A DNA stretch of 64,000 nt from Phallus indusiatus (lineage: Eukaryota > Basidiomycota > Agaricomycetes > Phallales > Phallaceae): NCBI GenBank assembly GCA_027605045.1, contig JAQFWX010000034.1, forward strand, positions 124,001-188,000. The letters are read 5' to 3'. This document shows positions 45,199 to 57,558 of the stretch, in pieces. Numbering within the stretch: the first letter of the stretch is position 1; the number at the start of each line of letters is the position of its first letter. Position numbers and translations under genes: made by a program. The notes below the pieces were generated by a model. It made no database searches. It was not told where the DNA came from and saw only the letters and a list, made by a program, of their open reading frames with translations.

Positions 45199-47601
45199 AA
45201 GGCCTTGTACTTGAACTGTACCACGTTTTTTCGGTGTATTTTCCGGCTTGCTTTTTGTAATTTGAATCCTTGTGTCCAAACCAATACCGTAGAATGAATT
45301 CTCTTAATTATTTTTCTTAGTTTGATGGGTAAACAGCAAACATTTGGATTTGAACACTTACATTCTAACACTGATTCCATCGCTGGCCTGAGTCCAAACT
45401 CCAAGTATTAATCCAAGTGAACTTGTTCGAAGTATGCGCCGTGTGCTGAGGTTGGGTTACGAATAATGGATAGATGGCGTTACCAGTGTTTTAATTTTTG
45501 TAGCAGTCATCCAGGGCTACAGCTCAGGTCGCAAAAATTCAATTGCATATTCAGTCGCTGTTGGGCAATGGGAATATGCAGTCTCGCACGAATCAACAGA
45601 CGCACCCAACAGTCCATTCCAGCCTGAGCTTCGCGGTACCAATTTCTGATTTGTATTCTTCAGTTGTTTTCCACAGCTGAAGTATACGTCTATTTTTCTT
45701 TGGCTTAAAGCTTCGGTTTTCTATATGTAGTCCTGACACGGCACTCTTTGAAACTGAACCATGACAGTGATGCGGATCGCGATAAAGACACGACGCGTGA
45801 TCTCACGTGTTGTCGATCTCCTTCTAATACCACAATGAACCAGGATGAACCAGAGGGAAGGTTCACTTATCAGTCAATGAACAAACAAAATAAGAAAATT
45901 TGATATGCCGCTTTATTTTGAATTGTGTGCCATTAGTATTATGTATGTACGATGCCTTAATCTAGAACTTTTCAGTCCAAGGATTTCCGCCCGCGGTCTC
46001 TTGGCTTGGGACAATGTCCTATTAATAAAGGAAGATGAAACTTTGGGCTTTGATTATAGTCCGCCTAAACGAAGAATGCCTGTACTATTGTAACAGACAA
46101 CGAAAGGAAGACCCGTTGGTGCTGTTTCTTGGAAGTTAGGACCCGACTTTTATATGTCACCTGTCGGCTCCAATGGAGCCGACAGGTGTTTGATTATGCT
46201 GTCCATATCGTATTCAAAAAGGCGGAGTGGCTTTGCAGACACGCCCAATCGTTTTCGACACCCGGGCCCACTCGTATCTAGACAGCAGGTCCGTATGAAA
46301 CGCTTCCATATCACTTCAGCCGTACTTCTAAAAAACGTTCGTGATAGGACACCAGTGCTACAAAGACGACATGATCACATGGAACACTTTATACAAGTTG
46401 AAGCTACTAGAATTATGATACGCTCACACCGGTAATCGGCTTGATCATCGATCATTACCGAAGCACGGCCACAAGTACTATGTATTCAATCATCGGTGAG
46501 ACGAACGTGTAATGTAAGTCCGTGTCCTTTTCCGTTTACAGTTATGAAGTTGTATTTACATTTGAATTTGGATGCCGGTTTTTTTTAAGTCTCATAGCTG
46601 TCAGCTAGCGGACACGTGGAACTCGCCTGTCGAAAAAGTGCGTCTTCTTGTCGCCTTCTCGTGTGCCAGTCAACTGAGCAAGAATTTCTTAGAGGCGTAA
46701 GGACCTTCTGAAATATAATTCGAAATGCCAAACTATGTATTTAGCTGCATTCGCACGTGCCAATATAGCTCAATACCTATAAGAAACTACTACGTCAGTA
46801 ATTGATGTGGATTCTCAATAAACATTTGGAGCTGACTGAAAGACTATTCAGATACTCTTGGTAATGGTATATTTGAAAGTCACGAGGCAAGTGATAAAAA
46901 ACGAATCTGTTTTCGTGCGTTGCCAATGCGGGCACTTAAGGTTTGATACAATTGAAGTGACCAGATTTCTTCAGCCTTTCTTAAAAATTTTGGTAGTCTT
47001 CTGCGCCGGCCCGTCGTATCGTAACGGGTGTTTAAAGTGTAATCCTGTCAAATCCAGCATCTGAATTCCGAGTTCAGTCCTTGACATCGCTAACCTTCAA
47101 GCGCTTACGAAGCATACATACTGTACGTTAGGCTTTTTTAGTTCATACACAATAGTCTGAACGGTATAATCCTCCTGGTTTAGATTTCAATATACCTCAT
47201 GATACGTGTACCTGATTTTCTCAATTTTCAAGGACCTATGTCAGGACAAAAGCATCTGATGAATACGTACCGGGCGATAATCGATAATGTTTCTCAACCA
47301 TAGGGGGGGAAGCACGACTGATCTATCCGGACTGGACATCAATTTCAAATAAGGCGGCTTCACATGATATAATTTCGCTTCTAATCCATTTATTATTGAG
47401 TTCTTGTTTTTCCAGAATTATGTTTGCATACAAACCTCAATTCAGTCCGACCTCCCAATCGGAAGAGCGTGCGCGCGAGCTAGAATCGTTTCACTGTCGA
47501 TGCGCTTCAATGGACCTCCGAGTTGAAAGCTTAAAGAGCCATCTTTTCAAGGTTTCAAAACCTCAGTTGCCCATTCCCCTCTAGTGGCGTTTTTGTCCAC
47601 G
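45199..47601. other. Long intergenic stretch
   Basis: No supported gene over 2.4 kb. Notable only for the perfect hairpin at 46158-46188 and an imperfect inverted repeat around CGCGTGATCTCACGTG at 45795-45810. Remaining sequence is AT-rich with short frames. Confidence 0.5.
46158..46188. repeat. Perfect 14-bp hairpin
   Basis: CACCTGTCGGCTCC and its exact reverse complement separated by AAT. Neither TIR-type flanks nor a following T-run suggests an element end or terminator. Confidence 0.75.
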
Positions 47602-49497
47602 ATGGTCAACTTCAAACATCTCCTCTTATTCTTGTCATCCGTCGCTGTATATGCTAATGCTGCGATTGTGGTGCCTAACCCCGAGACCCCAGGTGGACCG
47701 ATCGTTGACCTGGGATATTCGGTATACCAAGGTGAGACGTTGCCCAACGGCGTAAACCAATGGCTGGGCCTTCGCTACGGTGCCCCGCCCATAGGAAACC
47801 TTCGTTTCCGTAAGCCCCAACCCCCAGCGAACACGTCGGGAATTATTCAAGCCAATAATTTCGGACCTGTCTGCTTTGGACTGGGGAACGGTATTGGTGC
47901 CAAGTACGGCGAAGACTGTTTGTTTCTCAACTTGTGGGGTCCCTCCAAGATCACTCTAACTTCCAAATTCCCTGTGTTTTTCTGGCTTTCGGGGGGTGCC
48001 TATCTCCGCATTGCCAACGCCAATGTAAATATCAGCTGAGACTTGGTATTAGCTTGACTGACTCACTTTACATATAGTATAATGGATCGGAATTGGTCGC
48101 TGCAGCAGACCACGACATGATCTACATCGGCATTAATTACCGTGTTGGCCCTTTTGGCTTCTTGGCGAGTCAAGACGTCAGCGTAAATGGCCAGATGGAT
48201 TTAAATGTCGGTCTTCATGATCAACTCCTCGCACTGAGATGGATTAAACAAAACATTGGATTCGTAAGTCTGTCCTATCTTTGTAATATTCTGAAGCTAA
48301 CTTTGTTAATGGAACAGTTCGGCGGTGACCCTGGCCAAGTCGTCATAGTTGGAGACAGTGCCGGTGGCGGAAGTATCGCCATCCACCTGATCGCTCACTA
48401 TCCCAAACCTGAAACCCTATTTCACGGCATCATGGGTCTCTCTCCGTACTTCCCTGCTCAATTCCGTATTGAAGATCTTCAATTTCAATTCAACCAATTT
48501 TCTGAAAGAGTTGGGTGCGGAGGCTTCAACGTTTCTTCTGAAAAATTGGCCTGTCTCCGGAGTCAAGATGGTTACGTCTTGCAAGCCGCAAACGGAGTAT
48601 CTTTCACTTTTCCAGGCGAATCAGGAGATTCTGCTGATCCTTGGACTCCTTGTATCGATCATGACTTGCTCACTGACTTCCCGCTGGCGCTTTTTGCCCA
48701 AGGAAAATACCGCAAAATGCCATCAATTTTCGGGTGAGGATGTGGTCTATTTTTCTTCTCTTTTTCTTGATATGATGAGCTAATCTGGCATCGTGCCTAG
48801 CCATGACACTAATGAAGGGTCAATTTTTGCTGTCAACGCCAACACTACTCAGGACATCGCCAACTTCTTCTTGGATAATTTTCCAGGACTGAATACTACG
48901 GATACTGACAACATCATCGCACACTATCCTTTGATGCCGCCTAAACCTATGCATGGACCGTGGTTCCCTTCTGCTTCTGCTGCGTTTGGTGATACTGTTC
49001 TCGCATGTCAAGCTATCGCCTTGTCAAGCTATTTGGCTCCATTCGCGGACACCTGGAACTATAGGTAAGAGAAGTCCCAGCTGAACCTTATGCATTAACC
49101 TAATCATCTCCTTTATAGATATAACGTCAACACACCGTCACAAGAAGCTCTTGGCATTGATGTCTACCATCAATGCGAGCTGCCGCCTCTTTACGGGAAA
49201 TCAAATGCGATGTTGCCACAATTCCAACCTGGCCCCGAGTCATTCAACATGACTCCCTTCTTGCAGAAATACTACACCAACTTTGTTCGCTTCTTGGACC
49301 CCAACGAGCCAAGTGTGAATCAAACGTGGCCCCAATGGAAACCGTCCCAGCTAATAGGTACAAGTGGGACCCGATTGGTGTTTAGTTTAAATGAGAGCGC
49401 AAATTTTGAGCCGGTTATTGGATTTGAGAAAGTCTCGGATCATCAATTGTCTCTTTGCGCTTTTTGGAGGACCTTGGAGAACAAGATGGGTCAGTAG
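47602..49497 (+). CDS. Secreted type-B carboxylesterase/lipase
   Basis: Exons 47602-48024, 48078-48263, 48318-48733, 48801-49064 and 49119-49497 give 555 residues, the usual size for fungal type-B carboxylesterases (alpha/beta hydrolase fold). The N terminus (KHLLLFLSSVAVYANAA) is a clear signal peptide. The family signature EDCLFLNLW is followed by the oxyanion-hole region SGGAY, the nucleophile motif GDSAGGG (Ser in exon 3), the catalytic acid in HDTNEGS and the catalytic His in VYHQCELP near the start of exon 5. Several N-x-S/T sites suggest glycosylation. It likely hydrolyses extracellular esters or lipids. The nucleophile box has Asp where many members have Glu before Ser. No functional link to the neighbours is visible. 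Confidence 0.9.
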
Positions 49498-50205
49498 AGT
49501 TGAAGTGATTGTGTGGATGGAATAATACCGCTGTCAGGTCGGTTCCATGAATTGAGGACGATTTTAGTAGTTGACTTTTTTGTACCCAACAACAACGATG
49601 CATGAATACACGCTCTAGCGCGAAGACAGTCAGTTAACTACGTGTTTAAAGTGGCTATGTCCTGAAGAACGATAAAGAGCTTCAGACTGTGAACAGTGAA
49701 CAGCAGCTATAGTTGGTTTTTTGCTTGTTTTGACAGTTCCCGTTTTGACAATTCTCCTCGGAGGAACTTACTTTTCATTTCAAACTTAAACTGGATTATT
49801 TTTTTAGATGAAACACGATGCACTTGTGCCTCCGATGTTCGCGAGTTGTGATTGCATGTTGATTGCATGGCAAGAGTAAAGGCGCAATTGCAGCGTGCGA
49901 CATGTGACATGTGACAGGTAACTTGCGCCCGTAGTAAGCGTTCCGGTTTTTTTTCCAGACCATCTTTTCAATGAAAATTCAATCCTCTACCACAGTAACT
50001 TCGGGCGCAGCAAAACCAAAATTGTAATCAAACTTGAACACGCAGAATATCTTTGGATGCTCGAAAACAACTCTGCGAACTCTTGCTCAAGGATGACAAA
50101 ACGCGGTAAATTGCAATCATCTCGTTAATTTCATGCCATGGGTCCGTGAAAACCATTGACGAGTTCTGCAGAAGCTAATGAAAAACTTTCTCATAAAGCT
50201 GTCAG
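49498..50205. other. Intergenic stretch
   Basis: Between the esterase and the STAND gene; nothing recognisable. Confidence 0.5.
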
Positions 50206-53200
50206 ATGATAGCCATCCAATCCATTTCTGGCGTCATCACATCTATCGAACTAAAATTAAAATATTGGCACTTCAAGTTTCCTCTTTTGGAGCCTCTCTC
50301 GGATCGTTGCACCGCCATCATATGTGACACGAGTATACAGAAACATCTTTTCGAACCCAAATTTCTTTCCCATGAACTGGTTCATTCATTATCTACGTAT
50401 TCTCAGCGAGGAAACAGTTCTATAATGGTACTGGTGTCGTAAGTGACTTGTTTCGCCCTGCACTGTAATCTAACATTGACCTTTTGTTCGTGGTATCCTG
50501 CCCATTAGGGCTCGTAAGGGCATTCAAATATCAGGTTCTACATTGTCTCGTCCCCGATAACGCTGACCGCTAACTTCAATCTAAGATATCAAGTTGCTCA
50601 ACCCTCGTGCTCGCACATCACTCGGACGATCCAAGTTTCATATCGAAATTCAGTGTGAAGATAACCGCAAAGCGAAAACGATGAAGAGATACCCTGACGG
50701 AGATCGTGTGCGCTGGGAAGAATCAATCTTATTGTATGTGATTTGTACAATTGATATGTATACGCCAAACTCATACCACGAATCAGGGACGTTGCTGACA
50801 TCACTGACAAGTCAATGATCGCTTTCACTGTCATGAAAAGTCACTTGTTCATTACCGAATCAATTGGCTCATTTAAAAAAAATGCTGTAGATCTCATTCG
50901 TTCTGGTCAGTCACTTATTCATTGGCATTGATTGTCATAAATTATAAACAAAATACAGGAGTATGCATATTAGAGATATCTAAGGAGTCTCAGCTAAAGT
51001 TCAGCGTTGAAGAAATGTCCGAAGTTCTTCCAGCCATCTTAAATGAGGCTTCTCAATTAAGCGCTCAAATAACCACTGAGGAAACCTCACATACTGTTGA
51101 AAAACGAGAGGATGATGCATGGTCTTTATTTTTGTCCCGATTCAAGATTTTTATGGATGCGATAGACGCGGTCTCTATGGTACGTTATAATACATGATGA
51201 TCTAGCAGAGACTAAATCCCTCCGAGCTCAATCCCTATGTTAAGCTGGCGTGGAGCATTTTGTCCCTTATCCCGAAGGTATTGCTACCTGGATTTATTTG
51301 CCTTACATTTGAATCACTATCAATCAATTCCAGACTATTCTTCTTCAGAAAGGCCAAAATAAAAACATTGAAAAACTATGTGAGAAGTTAAAAGAGATTT
51401 ACGACTACATTATTGGAGTGGAACGATTTGAGGTTATTGTTCGTACCCAAGACAAGACGTTCTTGTCATTGGTTCAACAAACGATTGAATGTGCGTATTT
51501 TATAAGAGAATACGGCACTAGAAGTATAGGTCGCCCAAGCTTCATTTGATTTGACTTCATCATCTAAACATTTTTTATAGTTGGAAGGGCCTGGAGATCG
51601 GGAACCATTGATGATAAAATATATTCGTTCAACGAAAGGCTAGATCATTATCTGAGCGTCATCACGGGTTCCATCACTCTCGAGACTGGAATCCTTACGC
51701 TTAGAGTCGCGGGTACTACCGCCGAGTCAAGTTTGTCCAGTTCAAACTTATAATACTGGTGGCTTACTCATCAGAGACCGTTCAGGGGATTTAATACTGT
51801 TGAATGAAATGCCATATGCACGAGGCGCTGGATTTATTTCCGGAAAACGATGTATATCAGGAACTCGTCAGCGTTTGATCGATCAGATAGTGGAATGGGT
51901 CAATAATAACACATCCCAGCGAATACTTTTCCTGAGCGGGCAAGCCGGCACAGGGAAGTCAGCAATTGCTCACACGATCGCGGATATTTTCAGAAAACAG
52001 AACCGACTCGGATCCATTTTTTGTTTCAACAGAAGCTACAAAGATCGGTGCAACCTTCTTTTCAGCACTATTTCCCGCGGGCTAGCCGATAGCGATGTGC
52101 TGTGGCGGAAACGCTTGGTGGAGGTTATCCAAGACACTGCAATCAGGACATCAATGGATCCTGTGACGCAATTCGATGAGCTCATTGACAAACCCTCAAA
52201 ACACGTAGCAACTGTCGGTCCTGTCGTTATCGTTATCGATGCATTAGACGAAAGTGGGGATCGTGAAGCGCGAGCGACTATTCTAGAGTTACTTTTTCAG
52301 CGATGTTCCGAACTGCCGGTCAATTATCGAATCCTTATTACTTCCCGTCCAGAACAAGACATAGAGTTTCTTTGTGATGATCCGGAGAACATTCACTGCA
52401 TCCGGATGGACGATATCCCGATACACGAGACTCTTTACGACATCCAAAGCTATGTCTTAAATCGACTCAAGCCAATAGCACCAATATTAAATATGGTGGA
52501 AAGAAATTGGTCTCTTATACTGGCAAACCGTGCCGAAGGTCTGTTTCAATGGGCCGATACTGCATGTCGGTTTATCGACCCGAATGTTCGGTACCTTGCG
52601 ATAGTACAAGAACGATGGTTGGCTTGCATCTCAACCTCGTCATCTTCGTTATACAAGCTCTATGAGAGTGTAATCTCGAGCCAGGATGAAAGTAAAAATT
52701 CACAGTTTGTAATCGATTTTAAAACTGTTGTTTCTGCTATCATAATGGCACGTGAACCTCTCACCGTGGGTGCACTACAAGATATTCTTCGGGAAGTAAT
52801 CCCGAATGTTCAAGATGTCTTATCTCCCTTTGGATCCCTCTTCCATGGCGTCAACAATTCATTCACTCCCATTCAACCTCTTCATACTTCGCTCTTCGAT
52901 TTTTTCACCGATAGTAGCACTAAATACTACGCCACCGGTAACAGTTCTGTTCAGGGTTCCTTCACGTTGGGGTGTCTCCAAATGATGAATCGGATGCTTC
53001 GGTTCAACATATGTGATTTGGATACCTCGCATCTAGCCAATCGACACGTATCTGATTTCTCTGAACGGGTGGCTACGGCGGTTCCATCACCTTTACGCTA
53101 TGCATGCTATTATTGGGCACTGCATCTTAGTTATTTACATTCTACCGACAAGGTCATCGTCAATAACATCCTTACACAATTACATACTTTGATGGAGGAA

Positions 53201-56149
53201 AACCTGTTATTCTGGTTTGAGGTGCTTAGTCTTTTGAATGATGTTGAGCGGGGATGCTCGGCAATGTCGCTTTTGAGAGACTGGTTACAGGTTCGTTTTA
53301 TTCAAACACTTGGTACTGCATCATTGTAATTTGAGCCTAGAATGCAGGCGGTGACCAAACTACATTAGCTATTCAGGCGTTGGATGCGTATCATTTTGGT
53401 CTTACCTGCAAACAAGCAATGTCAGGCAGCACACCCCACCTTTATCTATCCGCCTTACCATTCGCTCCGCGAAACTCTTTCATACGGAAACAATACCTTC
53501 CACGATATCCACATCTGATCAGCCTTGACATAGATCAATCTGTTAATCCTGCCGCTACCGATGTTGGTGTTACCAGAAGACACCCTTCCTCAGTTCCGAT
53601 AACCTGCCTGACTTTCTCTCCGAACGATAGGTATATAGCCAGTGGCTATGATAACGGTGAAATATGCTTACTGGATTATAAAACCGGAGAACAAGTCAAT
53701 CAATGGAAACCTCTTTGGAACATTGAAAGCAATGGAATCAGCGACATTGTTTTTTCTCCGGACGGAAGATTAGTTTACATCTGCTTTCGGGGGGTACCAC
53801 GTATGCTGATTTGGAATATTAAGACCAACGGTGTAAAACAAGAATGTTACGACTCGGTTATTGGGGCGTCCTGTCGTTCTAGCATCATTTCTTCTCACGG
53901 GCGATATATCGCCTTCGGTTACTCTGCCCGCGTACTTCTGTACGATCGAACAACAAGTTCAATCATCGGCAACTTCAAATGTCATCATCTGAAAGGTATG
54001 TCACAGCATCCATACGCCATTCATTCTCTTATCTGATGACGACTACAGAGACGAGGTATCAATTTTCTCCCAGCGAGAACTTATTCGCCTTTGTGCGGGG
54101 AGATGAGACCTTTTGGGGCACCGGAGTAGAGGTGAACCTATGGACCATTCGAGATCAAGTAGTTGTTGAATCTTGGAGTGGCTGTTTCAGCCTGGCACTC
54201 AGCGACGATTACATTGCTGTCTTGAAATTGGACGGACGCATGGAGGTCTGGGACCTGACGGCTATGAAAATGGTCCATAATCTTGCAAACCGTAACCATC
54301 CGAGAGACCCCAGATTCATTGACATACAGTTTTCCGCGAATAACCAACACGTATTCTCATCCTGTGGCGGTACATACCACATCTGGAGCTTGTCTACAGG
54401 AGAATTGATTTATCAATCTCATACCAATGGCGCCATCAGCCACCTTACACTTTCACCAGATTTGAATTACACTGCATTTGCTGACTCGGATGATCCTGGA
54501 ATGACGTATATTCGACATTGGACTCCACACGTCCTGCCGCCACCTGAGTCCAGTCATGAATTGACTAACGAAACATCGTCCGTCAGAAATCTTTGGTTAC
54601 ATGGACCTTACCTTGTTCTCGTTCTGGGTCATGGTTTGCTCCAGATTCGGGACATCACGACGATTAGTACTGTTGTTCTTGAAGTTATGATTGGACGATC
54701 TGCAGTGTTAGTCTTTTCTATGCAGGACGTTGTGTGTGTGGTGTATGGCGTACGGATTGAGGAGAGGCGTTCGCATAATTTCACATACCGTCACGAACTT
54801 TGTCTCTGGGTCGAGTCAGAAGAACAACCTACTATTCTAGACGATTCGGAGGGAACTGTCGCCGCACTTGCATTCTCCCCTCTCAACAACTATCTCATTT
54901 TTGGTGTCAATTGCACTGATATTACTGGTCGGGGGACCCTTAAAATTTGGGATATTCACGAACGCCACTTTGTTGTTGAACCATGCAGCATTGAAGGAGC
55001 TGTGAAGACCCTTGCCTTCTCATCATCGGGCACTAGCGTTTTTGTCGCATATATCAAGGATTTCTACTATGCCTACTTCGAAATCAGAGGATGTCGATCA
55101 GGCTGGCCGGTGTTAACTGGGCCTTTCCGGTGTTCTGTTCACTCTGAGTTTTCTGTCAGGGATGAAATTGCTTTCTCCGTCAATAAAGAGTATGTTATTT
55201 TCGCCTCGAACAGAGGAGTGGAGATTTTTGACGCCACAACGGGAAAAGAAGTGTGTTGGATTAATTATCAACAAGTTCCAACCTCTGGACGCCGGCTTTC
55301 GCCAGATGGAAAATACTTCGCATGGGTAAAGGAACACGAACTGAAGGTCTGGGACGTAGATAATAATGAGCTTCTGTTAGAAGATCGTTCAGGAGGGAAC
55401 CTCAGCCTTTTATGTTTCTCTAACGATTCAAGACAGCTGGTAACGATTGCCACGTCTAAGGATCAGGAGTCAAAAGATCCCGGGTTTGATATTAACGTGG
55501 TATCTGACGGGGATTCGGATAACCTTCGATATCGCTACTATCGTATCACTATCCGGGACATACAGACAAAGAGCACAGTGATAAAAAAAGTGCGATATCC
55601 AGAATTTGAGTTCGATATACTAGCTTTGCATGACGGACACCTTGTGCTGGGTCCAAGTTATTCCCTCTGTCAAGTCTGGAGTTTGCATGGGCTCTCAGCT
55701 GCAGCTACGCTCTATGAGCAATATATACAAACCGTGTTTGGCGCATTCCCCGTTGTTACTCCTACTATCGTACGGTGAGTCGACATAGTTCATACGTACG
55801 TTTGTTTAATTTATCTGATGACGGCTGAAGCGGTGACGATGACGGGTCAAGTGATACAAGTATTTCTATCACTGCCGGTTCATTGCTAGTGGCGGACGAC
55901 ACGAACTACAAGATGTTGGAATACTTGCAAACCGCATGGAATAAAGCCATGTTTTCGAACTTTACGCAAGTGGGCAGAGACGGTTGGGTCCTAGGTCCTC
56001 ATGGTGAACTTTTATTTTGGGTCCCGAAAGAGAGAAGAAAGGGATTGTGGTATCCGGGCATGACGCACTTAACGACAAAAAATGTTACCAAACTCAATTT
56101 CGACAACTTCGTACATGGATCGAGATGGACAAAATGCAGGGAGGCATAA
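50206..56149 (+). CDS. C2-NACHT-WD40 STAND (NLR-like) protein
   Basis: Exons 50206-50438, 50509-50534, 50586-50733, 50787-50905, 50959-51179, 51209-51277, 51334-51529, 51581-51730, 51786-53290, 53341-53995, 54049-55774 and 55831-56149 give about 1,788 residues with consistent phases. A C2-like region lies at about 75-150 (VLVSARKG...FHIEIQ...RVRWEESILL), followed by a helical region, then NACHT (about 400-700) with Walker A GQAGTGKS at 439-446 and Walker B VVIVIDALDE near 534-543. From about 900 on there are degenerate WD40 repeats (words such as ISDIVFSPDGR, KIWDIHE). The domain order is that of agaricomycete NWD-type STAND proteins, which are thought to act as intracellular sensors in incompatibility or defence. 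The 5' end is the least certain; ATG 50425 is an alternative start. Confidence 0.82.
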
Positions 56150-56276
56150 TAATGAACTGTAATATGGCGGCATTTGACACACATACGCAAATCATTTTTT
56201 CTTATATTCGCTTTCTTATTTCGAGCCAAGAATGCATTATATTAGAGCAAAATTCAACCTACAAAAGCTCTACATA

Positions 56277-57558
56277 CTACATTAGTACATACGGTGGATC
56301 TTGACTTCCTCGCAAAGATTTCGTAACAGCCTTTTCACGTCGTTTCCTTTTTGCGTTTTCAAAAATCAGATACCAATAATCTTGACATTCCTCAATCTCT
56401 ACTAAAAAATATCCCTCGCGCGGAATTATCACAAAGGGCAGATCAAGAACTCGACCAATTGGATATGGCCTCTTGTTTTAGTGTCGTATTAGACTCCGTT
56501 GAAAACCTGGGTCCACGCCTACGTTCAACCTCTGTGGAGGATGTAGCCGTAGAGTCAGAAGGAGCGGTGTAGGTGGTTTGGGTAGAAGAAATAACTTTGG
56601 AACTCGCGGAAGCGATAGACGCTTTGAGCACACACGCGTCGGCTGCTGCCTCGTGGGTCTCTGGAAAATGGACTGAGCTGGGCGGTGCGGCGGAACTTGC
56701 GGCGGAATATTTTGGATTAAGTCCTTGTGCATCCGATTCATATAGATGATACAATTGCAACGCCCTGGCTATCCCCATGTCACTGTGAACAGGCGAGGAT
56801 TTCTTCCTACCAAGGCCGCTGATATCAGATGTCTTGCCATCCGACCGTGTCAGATCGACTTCTTCACTAGTGTTCCGTATAGCCGTGTCGGTTTCCTTTA
56901 GCGCACTTGTAGTAAGTTTCACATCATCACAATGGCAGCATTTTCCCTTTGTTCCGGTCGAAGAACTCAGCGGCTGGGCTCTCAATTTAACAGGAAGTGT
57001 GAGAAAGTGACCAGGTCGGAAAGGGTCAGGCCTTGTAATTACCGAAATTGCTCGTCCTCTAGTTGGCAAATGATCTGAGCAATCCTCGTTCTTTTTTCGG
57101 AACCTTCGTTCTCTCCGTGTGATGATCTTGACTTGGAAGCTGAAAAGCTACTAACATTAGTTAGGAAGATCACTTCGAAAGTCAGACGACATAACATACA
57201 GTGCCTGTGATTGACTCCTCCTGATCGTTGACGTGCTTACAAGATTTGCATAGGAGAGAAGATCGTCTGTATCTCCATATGGAATTTCAAACTTATCAGA
57301 CCATATCATTCAATAAAACAGTCAGAAGGATCACTGACCATTAGGGTCGATGTATTTGGGAAATCTTGTTGACTTGAAGCCGGGAAGACTCTTGAGCATT
57401 GAGCCGAAAGAGACCTTGTTTCGACGCCGGTTTGAGTCCTTATGATTCTGAGAAAAACCAGAAGTCAAGGGATTGTTGAAAGGGGATGTATCTAACGAGT
57501 TTAACGATGCGTTAGATTTGTCATTGAGTTTGAAGAGTTTGTCCAAAAACACCGGCAT
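56277..57558 (-). CDS. Ser-rich family protein S3 (short paralog)
   Basis: On the minus strand, exons 57558-57339, 57266-57200 and from 57139 downward. The N terminus (DKLFKLNDKSNASL), exon phases 1 and 2, the exon 2 word IRRSQSQA and the LPTRGRAIS segment match S1 and S2. The frame from exon 3 stops at 56443, yet the conserved C-terminal domain (LPFVIIPREGYF, IEECQDYWYLIFEN) continues in another frame to a stop at 56277. A 58-nt intron (donor gttgaa, acceptor aacaag just before AGGCCATATCC) would join them in phase; otherwise a frameshift separates the domain. The low-complexity middle is much shorter than in S1 and S2. It lies tail to tail with the STAND gene. Function unknown. Confidence 0.62.

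Noticed and set aside
45791..45816. A seventh copy of the array promoter palindrome
   Set aside because: The inverted repeat has a different spacer and order of half-sites and no family gene follows.
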